64,000 nt of DNA from Actinophytocola xanthii (GTDB lineage Bacteria > Actinomycetota > Actinomycetes > Mycobacteriales > Pseudonocardiaceae), in NCBI RefSeq assembly GCF_001921205.1, contig NZ_MSIE01000034.1, forward strand, positions 62,001-126,000, written 5' to 3'. Numbering within the stretch: position 1 is the first letter of the stretch; each line of letters starts with the position of its first letter. The position numbers were made by a program, and so were the translations under genes. The notes under the pieces are model-generated. The model did no database searches and was not told the DNA's origin. It saw only the letters and a list, made by a program, of their open reading frames with translations. Below are positions 26,335 to 37,543 of the stretch, one piece after another.

Positions 26335-26504
26335 TCTCGAGGTACCAGCAGGATCAGCGGGGTGTCCTGCACGGAGTCCGCCCAGTCGAACCACGTACCG
26401 TCGAGCGGTTCGACGCTGCTGTGCACAGGTTCTTCGTACAGGTCACCTTCCAGGTGCCACCGTTCCACGTGCCCGCGGTACGCGGCTTCACTGGTGTCCG
26501 GCAT
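26325..26504 (-). CDS. Small acidic protein of the RHH locus
   Basis: 59 residues from ATG 26504, with 13 Asp/Glu against three Arg and no Lys. The central segment RWHLEGDLYEEPVHSS and the Trp-rich GTWFDWADSVQD are followed by a hydrophobic C-terminal strand (TPLILLVPRD). No family is recognised. It is divergent from RHH copy 2 and ends inside the membrane-protein gene. Upstream start alternatives extend it to 80 residues (26567) but would run through the inverted repeat at 26526-26543. Confidence 0.5.
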   Translation of the reverse strand: MPDTSEAAYRGHVERWHLEGDLYEEPVHSSVEPLDGTWFDWADSVQDTPLILLVPRDHS

Positions 26505-26525
26505 CGTACGTCGCCCCTTAGTCGG

Positions 26526-26543
26526 GTTATCTGCGAGGATAAC
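26526..26543. promoter_or_regulatory. GTTATC-N6-GATAAC inverted repeat
   Basis: A perfect 6-bp dyad (26526-26531 and 26538-26543) lies 22 bases upstream of the small acidic gene start and about 30 bases from the RHH box 2. It is a candidate operator in the divergent promoter region. Confidence 0.4.
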
Positions 26544-26571
26544 GCGCTGCAGACAGAGTGACAACACTACG

Positions 26572-26600
26572 TAAGTGTCGATTATGTGTAGAGTGTGTGT
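26572..26600 (+). promoter_or_regulatory. RHH-locus promoter/operator box 2
   Basis: Reads TAAGTGTCGATT then ATGTGTAGAGTGTGTGT toward RHH copy 2, closely matching box 1 at 25783-25811. It overlaps the near-palindrome ACACT-N5-AGTGT (26564-26578). Further CACTTA-type half sites (around 26626 and 26650) occur before the start codon. Confidence 0.5.
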
Positions 26601-26667
26601 TGCAAACGCACCGACAGCCCACCTACACTTAACCCGATTGCCCCAACCTCACTTACGGGATGTGACC

Positions 26668-26922
26668 ATGACGGCCAAGGGCGCACGCACCGACTCCGCC
26701 ACAGGTACTCAACGCGCGGAGCCCAAGCGAATCAACGTCGCGGTATCCCCCGACACCGTGCGCGCCCTGGAGAACGTCATCGAGCGCGAGGGCGTCACGC
26801 TCACCGAAGCGCTCCGCCGCCTGATCGGCTACGGCGACTTCGTCTACCGGGCCGTCCGGGAGAACAACGAGCAACTGATGGTCAAGGGCGAGGAGTCGAC
26901 CCGCGAAGTGGTCATCCTCTGA
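26668..26922 (+). CDS. Ribbon-helix-helix (CopG-like) regulator, copy 2
   Basis: 84 residues from ATG 26668. The RHH core PKRINVAVSP / TVRALENVIEREG / TLTEALRRLIGYGDF and the tail ending REVVIL duplicate copy 1; differences cluster in the N-terminus and the six residues before the tail. A longer frame from 26575 is open but its extra residues have no counterpart in copy 1. The high conservation with opposite orientation points to an inverted duplication or to two regulators kept for heteromeric or competing binding. The 265 bases between this gene and glyS show no gene or clear signal. Confidence 0.82.
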   Translation: MTAKGARTDSATGTQRAEPKRINVAVSPDTVRALENVIEREGVTLTEALRRLIGYGDFVYRAVRENNEQLMVKGEESTREVVIL

Positions 26923-27187
26923 GGACTCCGGGAGACCGCTCCCCCGTGTCAGCTCCCGGCACGTACAGCGACCATCCGAACCACCGGTAAGGCGGGCCGA
27001 ACATCACCGCCACATAACGCACGCAGTTCCGTACAGCACCGCGCGACCACCCATGCCGAACCGCCCGCCGAACGTCCACACAAGACGCTGGTGGGACCGG
27101 AAACCATCACGGCGCGCCGCACAGCCGACCAGCCCCCCGAGCCGGCGCGGGACCACCAGTCAACCAGCGCATTCAGCCGCAGCGGCG

Positions 27188-30169
<2,982 letters not shown>

Positions 30170-30228
30170 CTGACAACCCTAATCTCCGCGGTCGTCGGGC
30201 GAGCCGACGGGCGCCCGGGAGCCATACG

Positions 30229-31125
30229 ATGGTCGTCGTGACCGCACGCCCCAGCCCCGGGAGCGCGGCCACGACGACCGACCGACCCCGCCGCCCAAGG
30301 CACACTCGACGAGTGCTGGTCCAGGTGCTCGTCGGGATCGTGCTGCTCGTCGTCGTCGTACTGACGTTGGCCTACGTCTTCCAACGCCGGCTCATCTACC
30401 TGCCCACGGGTGGTCCGGTTCCGCCGGCCGCCCAGGTGCTCGCCGGGGCGCGGGACGTTGAGCTGCACACGCGCGACGGGCTCACCCTCGCCGCCTGGTA
30501 CGTCCCCGCCAGGGGCACCGACACCGGCGTCTCGGTCCTGGTGGCCTCCGGCAACGGCGGCAACCGGACGATGCGGGCGCCGCTGGCCGCCGCGCTGGCC
30601 GACCGGGGCATGTCGGTGCTGCTGATCGACTACCGCGGGTACGGGGGCAACCCGGGCAGCCCGTCGGAGGAGGGCCTGGCGCTGGACGCGCGGGCCGGTC
30701 TCGACCGGCTCCGGGCGCTCGGCGCGGAGAAGATCATGTACTTCGGGGAGAGCCTGGGCTCGGCGGTCGTCGCGGAGCTCGCGACCGAGCACCCTCCCTG
30801 CGCCGGGATGCTGCTGCGCTCACCGTTCAGCGAACTCGCCGACACCGCGCGGGAGCATTACCCGTTCCTGCCGGTGCGGTTGCTGCTCAAGGACCGGTTC
30901 CGGGTCGTCGACCACGTCCGGCGCACGGCCGCGCCGGTCACGGTGGTCATCGGAACGGAGGACGAGGTCGTCCCCCCGTGGCAGAGCCGGGCCGTGGCGG
31001 AGGCTGCGGCTGGGCCGGTCACCACCATCGAGATGCCCGGTGTGGGTCACAACGACCCCGAGCTCCTCGACGGCCCCCGACTGGTCGACGCCGCGGCCCG
31101 GCTCGCACGTCAGGCGACGTGCTGA
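30229..31125 (+). CDS. Membrane-anchored alpha/beta hydrolase
   Basis: 298 residues. A single N-terminal transmembrane anchor (VLVQVLVGIVLLVVVVLTLAYVF, about residues 29-51) is followed by the RLIYLPTGG signature seen in BEM46/ABHD13-like hydrolases. The nucleophile elbow is YFGESLGSAV (Ser), then GTEDEVVPP (Asp) and GVGHND (His). It probably faces outward and cleaves a lipid or acyl ester. The gene is divergent from glyS, and its 3' end overlaps the 3' end of the whiB gene by 16 bases. Confidence 0.88.
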   Translation: MVVVTARPSPGSAATTTDRPRRPRHTRRVLVQVLVGIVLLVVVVLTLAYVFQRRLIYLPTGGPVPPAAQVLAGARDVELHTRDGLTLAAWYVPARGTDTGVSVLVASGNGGNRTMRAPLAAALADRGMSVLLIDYRGYGGNPGSPSEEGLALDARAGLDRLRALGAEKIMYFGESLGSAVVAELATEHPPCAGMLLRSPFSELADTAREHYPFLPVRLLLKDRFRVVDHVRRTAAPVTVVIGTEDEVVPPWQSRAVAEAAAGPVTTIEMPGVGHNDPELLDGPRLVDAAARLARQATC

Positions 31126-31409
31126 CCGCGCCGCTTGCGGTGCTGGTACGCGGCACGCCGCTCGCTCTCGTCGAGCCCGCCCCAGATGCCGTAGGGCTCG
31201 TGCACGGTCAGCGCGTGGTGACGGCATTCGACGATGACGGGGCAGGTGCGGCAGATTTCCTTGGCGCGCTCGATGCGCTCCTCGCGAGCCTGGCCGCGCT
31301 CGGCCCGCGGGTGGAAGAACATATCGCTGTTCTGGCCTCGGCAGGCTCCGAGCCGCTGCCAGTCCCAGGTCTCCGAGATGGGACCCGGCAACCTCGACAC
31401 GTCAACCAT
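31110..31409 (-). CDS. WhiB-family iron-sulfur regulator (WhiB3/WhiD-like)
   Basis: 99 residues from ATG 31409. The four cluster-binding cysteines are Cys23, Cys53, Cys56 and Cys62 (CRTCPVIVEC), followed by the beta-turn YGIWGGLDESER and a basic C-terminus (HRKRRGQ) for DNA contact. The segment WDWQRLGACRGQNSDMFFHPRAERG closely resembles WhiB3/WhiD. Such proteins carry a 4Fe-4S cluster, bind the primary sigma factor and respond to O2/NO. It is divergent from ku across a 131-base region. Confidence 0.92.
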   Translation of the reverse strand: MVDVSRLPGPISETWDWQRLGACRGQNSDMFFHPRAERGQAREERIERAKEICRTCPVIVECRHHALTVHEPYGIWGGLDESERRAAYQHRKRRGQHVA

Positions 31410-31540
31410 GGGTGCTCCTCTGTCATCGCGCTTGGCCGTGCGCACGGGTGGTACCCAGGTGTATGGGATGGCAAACACGACTGGTGCTCGGTTCCTGTAA
31501 CGCGTCATGATGATCCGGTACGAGCGGTGACCGGGAGGCG

Positions 31541-32521
31541 ATGACAGTGGCACGACCGATCTGGAGCGGGGCGATCAACTTCGGTCTGGTCACCATCCCG
31601 GTGGAGCTGTACAGCGCGACCGAGGACCACACGATCAGCTTCCGTCAGTTCGAGCGGGGCACGTCGGACCGGATCCGGTACAAGCGGATCAACGAGCGGA
31701 CCGGCAAGGAGGTCGCGTTCTCCGACATCGTCAAGGGCGCCGACCTCGGCGGCGGCGAGTACGTGATCATCGAGCCGGAGGAGCTGGAGGCGATCGCCCC
31801 GGGCCGGTCGCGGACCATCGACATCAACTCGTTCGTCGAGCTGGACGACATCGATCCGATCCATTTCCAGAAGACCTACTGGCTGGCGCCGGCCAAGGAG
31901 GAGTACGGCCGGTCCTACTCGCTGCTGCTGCAGGCGATGGAGAAGACCAACCGGGCCGGGATCGCCTCGTTCGTGATGCGCGGTAAGGAGTACCTGACCG
32001 CGGTGCGTGCCGGCGACGGGCTGCTGGTGCTCAACACCCTGCTCTTCCCCGAGGACATCCGCGACCCGGCCAAGGAGCTCAAGTCCGTCCCGGAGGTCAC
32101 CACGGCCCGGGGCAAGGAGCTCGACATGGCGGTCAACCTGATCGAGTCGATGACCGACGAGTGGCGCCCCGAGGACTACCACGACACCTACACCCAGCAG
32201 GTCGAGAAGCTCATCGAGGACAAGCGCGAGGGCCGCGAGATCGTCGCGGAGACCGAACCGAGCGAGCCGACGAAGGTGGTCGACCTGTTCGAGGCGCTCT
32301 CGCGCAGCGTCGAGAGCCGCAAGCAGCGCCGCGACGGGGGTGAGGAGGCCGCGCCGGCCCGGGCGAGCAAGGCCGCCGGGGCGGAGGACCTCGACGACCT
32401 CAGCAAGGCCGACCTGGACAAGCTCGCCCGCGAGCTCGACATCAAGGGCCGCTCCAAGATGAGCCGGGACGAGCTGGCCACGGCGGTCGCCGACGCCCGC
32501 CGCAAGGCCGGGGCCGCCTGA
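31541..32521 (+). CDS. ku: Ku protein for non-homologous end joining
   Basis: 326 residues. The bacterial Ku core is complete: ARPIWSGAINFGLVTIPVELYSATED, VAFSDIVKGADLGGGEYVIIEPEEL, and KELDMAVNLIESMTDEWRPEDYHDTY. The C-terminal extension carries a SAP/Rho_N-like helical motif (DLDDLSKADLDKLARELDIKGRSKMSRDELATAVADARR) expected to bind DNA. It loads onto double-strand ends and recruits ligase D; no ligD lies in the window. Confidence 0.94.
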   Translation: MTVARPIWSGAINFGLVTIPVELYSATEDHTISFRQFERGTSDRIRYKRINERTGKEVAFSDIVKGADLGGGEYVIIEPEELEAIAPGRSRTIDINSFVELDDIDPIHFQKTYWLAPAKEEYGRSYSLLLQAMEKTNRAGIASFVMRGKEYLTAVRAGDGLLVLNTLLFPEDIRDPAKELKSVPEVTTARGKELDMAVNLIESMTDEWRPEDYHDTYTQQVEKLIEDKREGREIVAETEPSEPTKVVDLFEALSRSVESRKQRRDGGEEAAPARASKAAGAEDLDDLSKADLDKLARELDIKGRSKMSRDELATAVADARRKAGAA

Positions 32522-32655
32522 GCGATCCACCACCGCCACCACGATCGGGTTACCCGCACCCGTCCAGGGGGTGTTCCTCGGGCACTCAGTCACGTTCGGC
32601 GCGCCGCACACGCTCCAACCCTGCGTGTGACCTCCGGCGCGTAGGGAAGGTGACG

Positions 32656-34056
32656 ATGGCGGACAACCCATTCAGCAGGAACCCGTCCGGCCGCTGGGCG
32701 CACCGGCGCCCCTCGCTCGGCATGTTCGCCGCGGTGCCCGCGGCGATCATCCTCGTCGGCGGGGTGGCGGTCCTCCCGGACAACCTCCAGCTCGTCGCGC
32801 TCCGCGCGGCGCTGCTGCTCGTGGTGTGCCTGCTGCCGGCGGTCCTGTGGTACCTGTTCATCACGACGCGCCGGGCCAGCCTGCTCAACGAGTTCCTCGC
32901 CAACCTCGACCGCCTCGGGCTGATGGACAGGCAGACCGGCGAGAGCGAGGTGCCGAAGAGGCGCCGCATCTCGGGCTACCTCCAGCGGTTCGGCGCGGCC
33001 TACGGCGACCTGCCGGAGAAGGTCCACGAGACGGTGCAGGGCAACCGGTTCGCCCGGTACACGCGGTCGGACTTCGACTCCTCGACGGGGACGACCACCG
33101 CCGCGATCCCGGTCCTGACCTCCACGGTCCTGATCTCGATCGGCTGGCTGCTCACCCTGCCCCCGATCCACGTGGGCGCGCCGCCCTCCGACGGTCCGGA
33201 GTCGGCGGTCGCGGTGGTGGCGTGGTTCCACGCGCTCACGCCCGAGCTGCAGCCGGTCACGCTCGCGTTCGTCGGGGCGTACTTCTTCTCGCTCCAGATG
33301 CTGTTCCGCCGCTACGCGCTCAAGGACCTGCGCGGCAGCGCCTACATCGCGGTGTCGATCCGGGTCATCCTGGCGATCATCGGCACCTGGGTGCTGACGG
33401 TGGTGAACCAGGAGACCAAGCTGCTCGACCCGGCCGTGCTCGCGACGGTGTCGTTCACGCTCGGGGTGTTCCCGCTGGTGCTGTGGCAGCTCATCACCCA
33501 GCACCTCAAGCGCCAGACCTACCTCACCGTGCCGGGCATGCGCACGCCGCTGTCGCTGGACCAGCTGGACGGGCTCACCGTCTGGCACCAGGCACGCCTG
33601 GAGGAGGAGGACATCGAGAACATCCCGAACATGGCCACCGCCGACCTCGTCGACCTGCTGCTGAACACCCGACTGGCGCCGAACCGGATCATCGACTGGA
33701 CCGACCAGGCCATCCTCTACACCCACCTCGGTCCGACCGCGCGCGACGGGGCCAGCGGGGAGCGGCACGAGAAGCGCGAGCGGCTGCACGCCCTCGGCAT
33801 CCGGACCGCCACCGCCTTCCTCCGCGTCGCCGAGGCCAACCGGGACGCCCGGTGGTTCGCGACCCTCCTCGACGAAGGCGGGCACCGCAAGGTGACGGCC
33901 ACCCTCGAGACGGCACTCCGGGCGAACGCCAACCTCAGGTTGGTCCAGTGCTGGCGCCGTCCCTGCGAGCCGGCCGCGGCGCCGGAGCCCGAACGGCCCA
34001 GCGAGCCGATCGTCCTGTCGGTGCCGATCGCGCCAGCCGTTCCGGGGGGACGCTAG
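32656..34056 (+). CDS. Multi-spanning membrane protein with C-terminal helical domain, unknown
   Basis: 466 residues from ATG 32656 (GTG 32650 is also possible). Two membrane segments near the N-terminus (about residues 22-65), a cytoplasmic helical stretch, then four more hydrophobic segments (about 145-290). The soluble C-terminal domain contains LDQLDGLTVWHQARLEEEDIENIPNMATADLVDLLLNTRL and WTDQAILYTHLG, which reads like a helix-hairpin-helix/SAM-like module. No function is assigned. Its TAG stop is directly followed by the terminal repeat of the 161-bp element. Confidence 0.75.
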   Translation: MADNPFSRNPSGRWAHRRPSLGMFAAVPAAIILVGGVAVLPDNLQLVALRAALLLVVCLLPAVLWYLFITTRRASLLNEFLANLDRLGLMDRQTGESEVPKRRRISGYLQRFGAAYGDLPEKVHETVQGNRFARYTRSDFDSSTGTTTAAIPVLTSTVLISIGWLLTLPPIHVGAPPSDGPESAVAVVAWFHALTPELQPVTLAFVGAYFFSLQMLFRRYALKDLRGSAYIAVSIRVILAIIGTWVLTVVNQETKLLDPAVLATVSFTLGVFPLVLWQLITQHLKRQTYLTVPGMRTPLSLDQLDGLTVWHQARLEEEDIENIPNMATADLVDLLLNTRLAPNRIIDWTDQAILYTHLGPTARDGASGERHEKRERLHALGIRTATAFLRVAEANRDARWFATLLDEGGHRKVTATLETALRANANLRLVQCWRRPCEPAAAPEPERPSEPIVLSVPIAPAVPGGR

Positions 34057-34217
34057 GGCACGTCCGCACAGTCCCGGTCGATGGGCTTGGTGATCCAGGT
34101 CGTCGCCGGCAAGGCGGAGGGCAGGCCTCGTACCGGGTCGTACTCGGCCTGTCCCGACAACGCCGCCAGCGGCGAACTGGGCGCGAAGACCGCGACCGAG
34201 GGCTGTGCCGACGTGCC
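34057..34217. repeat. MITE-like 161-bp repeat, full copy A
   Basis: Begins GGCACGTCCGCACAG and ends with CTGTGCCGACGTGCC, a 15-bp terminal inverted repeat with one mismatch that extends imperfectly inward for about ten more bases. Copy B at 55175-55335 is the same length and differs at five positions. It starts immediately after the TAG stop of the preceding gene. About three bases past its right end a GGGCGCGTC segment looks like the first bases of another degenerate copy. An open frame (MGLVIQVVAGKAEG...) crosses it but has no known homologue. Confidence 0.85.
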
Positions 34218-34276
34218 ACAGGGCGCGTCTGGTGGATCTCCGGCCGCGCGGTCCGCGCCCGGATGGCCCCCGGCGG

Positions 34277-35368
34277 CTAGGCGCGCTTGTAGAACGGGAG
34301 CGCCACGACCTGGACGGGGAAGGTCCGGCCGCGCAGGTCGACCGCGAGCGGCGTTCCCGGCTCGGACAGCGCGGGCGGGACGTAGGCCATGGCGATCGGG
34401 TGGCCCAGTGTCGGGGACAGGGCGCCGCTGGTGACCGTGCCGATCGGCGCGCCTCCGTCCAGGACGGGGTAGCCGTGGCGGGGCGCGCGGCGGCCCTCGC
34501 CCACCAGCCCGACCCGGACGTGCGCCGCCGGCGCCTTGCGGCGCTCCTCCAGAGCGGCGCGGCCGACGAAGTCCGCCGGCTTGTCGAACTTGACGATCCG
34601 CCCGAGCCCGGCGTCGAACGGGCTCATCTCCACCGACAGCTCGTTGCCGTACAGCGGCATCCCCGCCTCCAGCCGCAGGGTGTCCCGGCTGGCGAGCCCT
34701 GCCGGCAGCAGGCCGTCGTCGGCGCCGGCCTCGGTCAGGGTCTGCCAGACGTCGGCCGCGTGCGCCGCCTCGGCGAAGACCTCGAAGCCGTCCTCGCCGG
34801 TGTAGCCGGTCCGCGCGAGCAGCACGTCGTGCCCGCCCACCCTGGTGGGGACGCTGCCGTAGTAGGAGAGGCCGGACAGGTCGGCGTCACAGACGCGGCC
34901 GATGATGGCCGCCGAGCGCGGGCCCTGGCAGGCCACCAGGGCGCAGTCGCGGGAGCGGTCGACGACCTCGACGGTGAAGCCCTCGGCCCGGGTGGTCAGC
35001 TCCCCCGCCACGAGCGCGGCGTTGGAGGCGTTGGCCACCACCATGAAGTGGTCCTCGCCGAGCCGGTACACGACCAGGTCGTCGAGCACTCCCCCGTCCG
35101 CGTCACAGATCATCGTGTACCGCGCGCGGCCCACCTTGAGCCCGGACAGGTTCCCCACCAGCGCGTAGTCCAGCGCCCGGCCCGCCTCCGGCCCGGTCAG
35201 CTCGATCTCACCCATGTGCGACAGGTCGAACAGCCCGGCTGCCTCCCGCACCGCCCGGTGCTCGGCCAGCTCGCTGCCGTAGCGCAGCGGCATCGACCAC
35301 CCGGCGAAGTCGGTGAACGAGGCCCCGAGCGCGGTGTGCACGTCGTGCAGGGGGGAGAGTGTGCTCAT
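34277..35368 (-). CDS. gcvT: Aminomethyltransferase, glycine cleavage T protein
   Basis: 363 residues from ATG 35368. GcvT signatures include SFTDFAGWSMPLRYGSELAEHRAVREAAGLFDLSHMGEI, ALVACQGPRSA, ARTGYTGEDGFEVF, GLASRDTLRLEAGMPLYGNEL and FVGRAAL. It transfers the methylene group from the H-protein to tetrahydrofolate. The gene stands alone here; gcvP and gcvH are not in the window. Its start codon overlaps the start of the divergent membrane protein at 35367. Confidence 0.94.
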   Translation of the reverse strand: MSTLSPLHDVHTALGASFTDFAGWSMPLRYGSELAEHRAVREAAGLFDLSHMGEIELTGPEAGRALDYALVGNLSGLKVGRARYTMICDADGGVLDDLVVYRLGEDHFMVVANASNAALVAGELTTRAEGFTVEVVDRSRDCALVACQGPRSAAIIGRVCDADLSGLSYYGSVPTRVGGHDVLLARTGYTGEDGFEVFAEAAHAADVWQTLTEAGADDGLLPAGLASRDTLRLEAGMPLYGNELSVEMSPFDAGLGRIVKFDKPADFVGRAALEERRKAPAAHVRVGLVGEGRRAPRHGYPVLDGGAPIGTVTSGALSPTLGHPIAMAYVPPALSEPGTPLAVDLRGRTFPVQVVALPFYKRA

Positions 35369-35933
35369 GTCCCCGATCCTGCCTGGCCCGGCGCCCACCG
35401 GGAACAACGGGGGTATCGCCCGGCTCGGGCCGCCGCCGTGGGCGTTGGCCGCCGGGGTCGGCTACGCGGCCCTCGGCGCGACCTTCCCCAGCCACGGCGT
35501 CCCCGCGCTGGTGGCCGTCTTGGTACCCGGCGTGGCGGCTCTCGCCGCGGTAGCCCTCAACCGCCGCCCACGCACCATCGAACGACTGGCCGTCGAAGAC
35601 TCTGCCCCCAGTGAACAACCCCCACCCGTTCCCGGGGGCGTCCCGCCTTGCCAGCGTATCGACGTTCGGGGGTTGGCGGGGGGTTCGGGGAAATCTGTGG
35701 ACAACTCGGCGGTGCGAACGGCGGGTGGGGGTCGGGTGCGGTTCGGGCGGCGGCACCGGGCGTGGTTGGTGTGGGCGCTCGCGTTCACGGTGTGGGAGGT
35801 GGCGTCGCTGGTGCTCGGGGAGCTGTCGTTCAGCCTGCTGCTGGACCCGGTGCTGGAGGTCTACCCGCTGCGGGTCGGCGGGTGGGTGCTGTGGCTGGCC
35901 GGGCTGTGGCTGTTGGTGCGGAGGCAGCAGTGA
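35367..35933 (+). CDS. Membrane protein paired with a DUF6186 protein
   Basis: 188 residues from ATG 35367, whose first bases overlap the gcvT start on the other strand. Four hydrophobic segments are visible: two near residues 25-70 and two in the C-terminal block (AWLVWALAFTVWEVASLVLG; VGGWVLWLAGLWLLVRR). A hydrophilic Pro/Gly-rich linker of about 50 residues lies between the pairs. Function unknown. Its stop overlaps the GTG of the next gene. Confidence 0.7.
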   Translation: MSPILPGPAPTGNNGGIARLGPPPWALAAGVGYAALGATFPSHGVPALVAVLVPGVAALAAVALNRRPRTIERLAVEDSAPSEQPPPVPGGVPPCQRIDVRGLAGGSGKSVDNSAVRTAGGGRVRFGRRHRAWLVWALAFTVWEVASLVLGELSFSLLLDPVLEVYPLRVGGWVLWLAGLWLLVRRQQ

Positions 35934-36127
35934 TCTCGGTGGTGATGGGCGTGGGGTTCGTCGTGCTGGCGCTGGTCGGGCTGGCGATCGAGCTGGTCGC
36001 GCGGCGGGCTGTGCCACCCCGCCCCACGGTCGGCGAGCTGGTCGACATCCTCGTCGCGACGCGAACCGGGCGGCTGGTCGTGGTCGCGCTGTGGGTGTGG
36101 GTGGGGTGGCACTTCCTGGCGCGGTGA
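35930..36127 (+). CDS. DUF6186-like small membrane protein
   Basis: 65 residues from GTG 35930 (GTGA overlap with the previous stop). One N-terminal membrane helix (VMGVGFVVLALVGLAIELVARR), a short PTVGELVDILVATRTGRL segment and a second helix ending GWHFLAR. The GRL...W.WVGWHF.AR ending is typical of the DUF6186 family of actinobacteria. No function is known. Confidence 0.75.
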   Translation: MISVVMGVGFVVLALVGLAIELVARRAVPPRPTVGELVDILVATRTGRLVVVALWVWVGWHFLAR

Positions 36128-36130
36128 GGG

Positions 36131-36982
36131 TCAGCGGAACAAAATCATCCGGGCGTCCAGCGCGATACCGCGGAGCTCGTCGACGTTCAGCGGCGGCTCC
36201 GGGAAACGCGGCCGGTTGCCGTCAGAGGCGCGGTTGAACGCGGTCAGGTGGATGGTGGTCCCCTCGGCTTTGGCGACCACCACCGAGTGTTGGCGGACGC
36301 CGTCGATGTACTCCTCGCTGTGGGCGAAAACCTCCTCGCCTCCCGGCACCTCAAACACCCGGCAGAACGTCTGCGTCCGGTCGTCGGGTACCCCTCCGCA
36401 CTCCATACGAGACGCCGGTTCGACAGAGACGGAGATCGAGACGCTGCCGAACCTGCCGTCTCGCAAGATGTCGGCGTGCGCGGCGTAGTAGAAGTAGGAG
36501 ACCTCGCACCAGTTGAAGGTCGGTGCCTCCCTGGCGGGATCGTAGTTCCCGAAGAACTCCAGCGGCTCGTAGCGGGCCCCGTACCGGTCCACCGAGGCAG
36601 CCGAGGGGACGAGGGTGGCGCCGTCGGGAAGCTGCTGCTGCACCAGGGGCCTCACCAGCATGGTCAACCGGGCCCTCACGTCCTGGTGCGGCTCGCTGCC
36701 ACCCAGGGACATCTCGAAGGAGTCGCAGCGGCGCGGCCGGTCGGCCGGTGCCGACGCGGTGGGCGAGGCCGCCACCTGGAGCTCCGAGCCTCCCCGCTCA
36801 CGCTGGGGGAAGGCGCCGGCCCCGGCGACCAGCAGCACCACGGCCACGCCCACCCCCACGACGGGGTTCACCACGGCGCGCACGCGCGCCGCCCGCCGGC
36901 CCCGGGCCATCGCCGCGTCCACGTCCACGGTCGACGGGGGGACCTCACCGATCGCTTCGTCGAACATGCCGCTGTCCATCAT
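36131..36982 (-). CDS. Membrane protein downstream of a SigE-family sigma factor
   Basis: 283 residues from ATG 36982 with GGAGGGGAG close upstream. A cytoplasmic N-terminus of about 45 residues, one membrane helix (NPVVGVGVAVVLLVAGAGAF), then a large extracytoplasmic domain with conserved cysteines (RRCDSFEMS; FNWCEVSYFYY; MECGG; TFCRVFE). The layout is that of a single-pass anti-sigma-like or sensory partner, but no zinc-binding anti-sigma domain is seen. It starts 10 bases after the sigma gene and is surely co-transcribed. Confidence 0.7.
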   Translation of the reverse strand: MMDSGMFDEAIGEVPPSTVDVDAAMARGRRAARVRAVVNPVVGVGVAVVLLVAGAGAFPQRERGGSELQVAASPTASAPADRPRRCDSFEMSLGGSEPHQDVRARLTMLVRPLVQQQLPDGATLVPSAASVDRYGARYEPLEFFGNYDPAREAPTFNWCEVSYFYYAAHADILRDGRFGSVSISVSVEPASRMECGGVPDDRTQTFCRVFEVPGGEEVFAHSEEYIDGVRQHSVVVAKAEGTTIHLTAFNRASDGNRPRFPEPPLNVDELRGIALDARMILFR

Positions 36983-36992
36983 CGCTCCCCTC

Positions 36993-37484
36993 CTAGTCCG
37001 TCGCCGCGAGGGCTCGTGCGCGCAGGCCGTCGAGGCCACGCGCGGTCTGGCTCTTCACCGTCCCGGTGCTGCACCCGAGGATCTCCGCGGTCTCCTCGAC
37101 CGAGAGGTCGCAGTAGATGCGCAGCACGACCGCGGCCCGGCGCCTCGGCGGCATGCCCTCCAGCAGGTCCAGCAGCCCGGACCGCTCGACCACTCCGTGC
37201 TCGACCGATGACACCACCTCCGGCAGCACCTCGGTCGGCTCCTCGCGTCGCCACGGCCGCCGGCGCTCGTCCAGCCAGACCCGTAACAGGATCCGCCGGA
37301 CGTACCCGTCGATCCGGGGGTCGTCCCGAAGCCGCGGAAAGTGCCGGTAGAGCTTGGTGATGCTGATCGACACGAGGTCGTCGGCGGTATGCCAGTCCTG
37401 GCAGAGCAGATACGCGAGTCGCCGCATCGACTCCATGCGCGCGCTCACGTACTCGCGGAACGCCGCTTCGTCCGACCGCTTCAC
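36993..37484 (-). CDS. SigE-family (streptomycete type) ECF sigma factor
   Basis: 163 residues. Region 2 (AFREYVSARMESMRRLAYLLCQDWHTADDLVSISITKLYRHF) and region 4 (MPPRRRAAVVLRIYCDLSVEETAEILGCSTGTVKSQTARGLDGLR) match the SigE_fam_strep group of short ECF factors. The membrane protein at 36131 is its likely partner or regulator. Confidence 0.9.
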   Translation of the reverse strand: MKRSDEAAFREYVSARMESMRRLAYLLCQDWHTADDLVSISITKLYRHFPRLRDDPRIDGYVRRILLRVWLDERRRPWRREEPTEVLPEVVSSVEHGVVERSGLLDLLEGMPPRRRAAVVLRIYCDLSVEETAEILGCSTGTVKSQTARGLDGLRARALAATD

Positions 37485-37543
37485 CCCAGCCTCCCCGTGG
37501 TGGTCCCCATCACCTCTACGGAACTGACACGAAGCGGGGTTGC

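Noticed and set aside
25495-26504. Classical type II toxin-antitoxin pair
   Set aside because: RHH proteins can be antitoxins, but each RHH gene is divergent from its neighbour rather than co-operonic and neither neighbour resembles a known toxin.
30170-30228. T-box leader for glyS
   Set aside because: Only 59 bases lie between the divergent starts and no T-box sequence is present.
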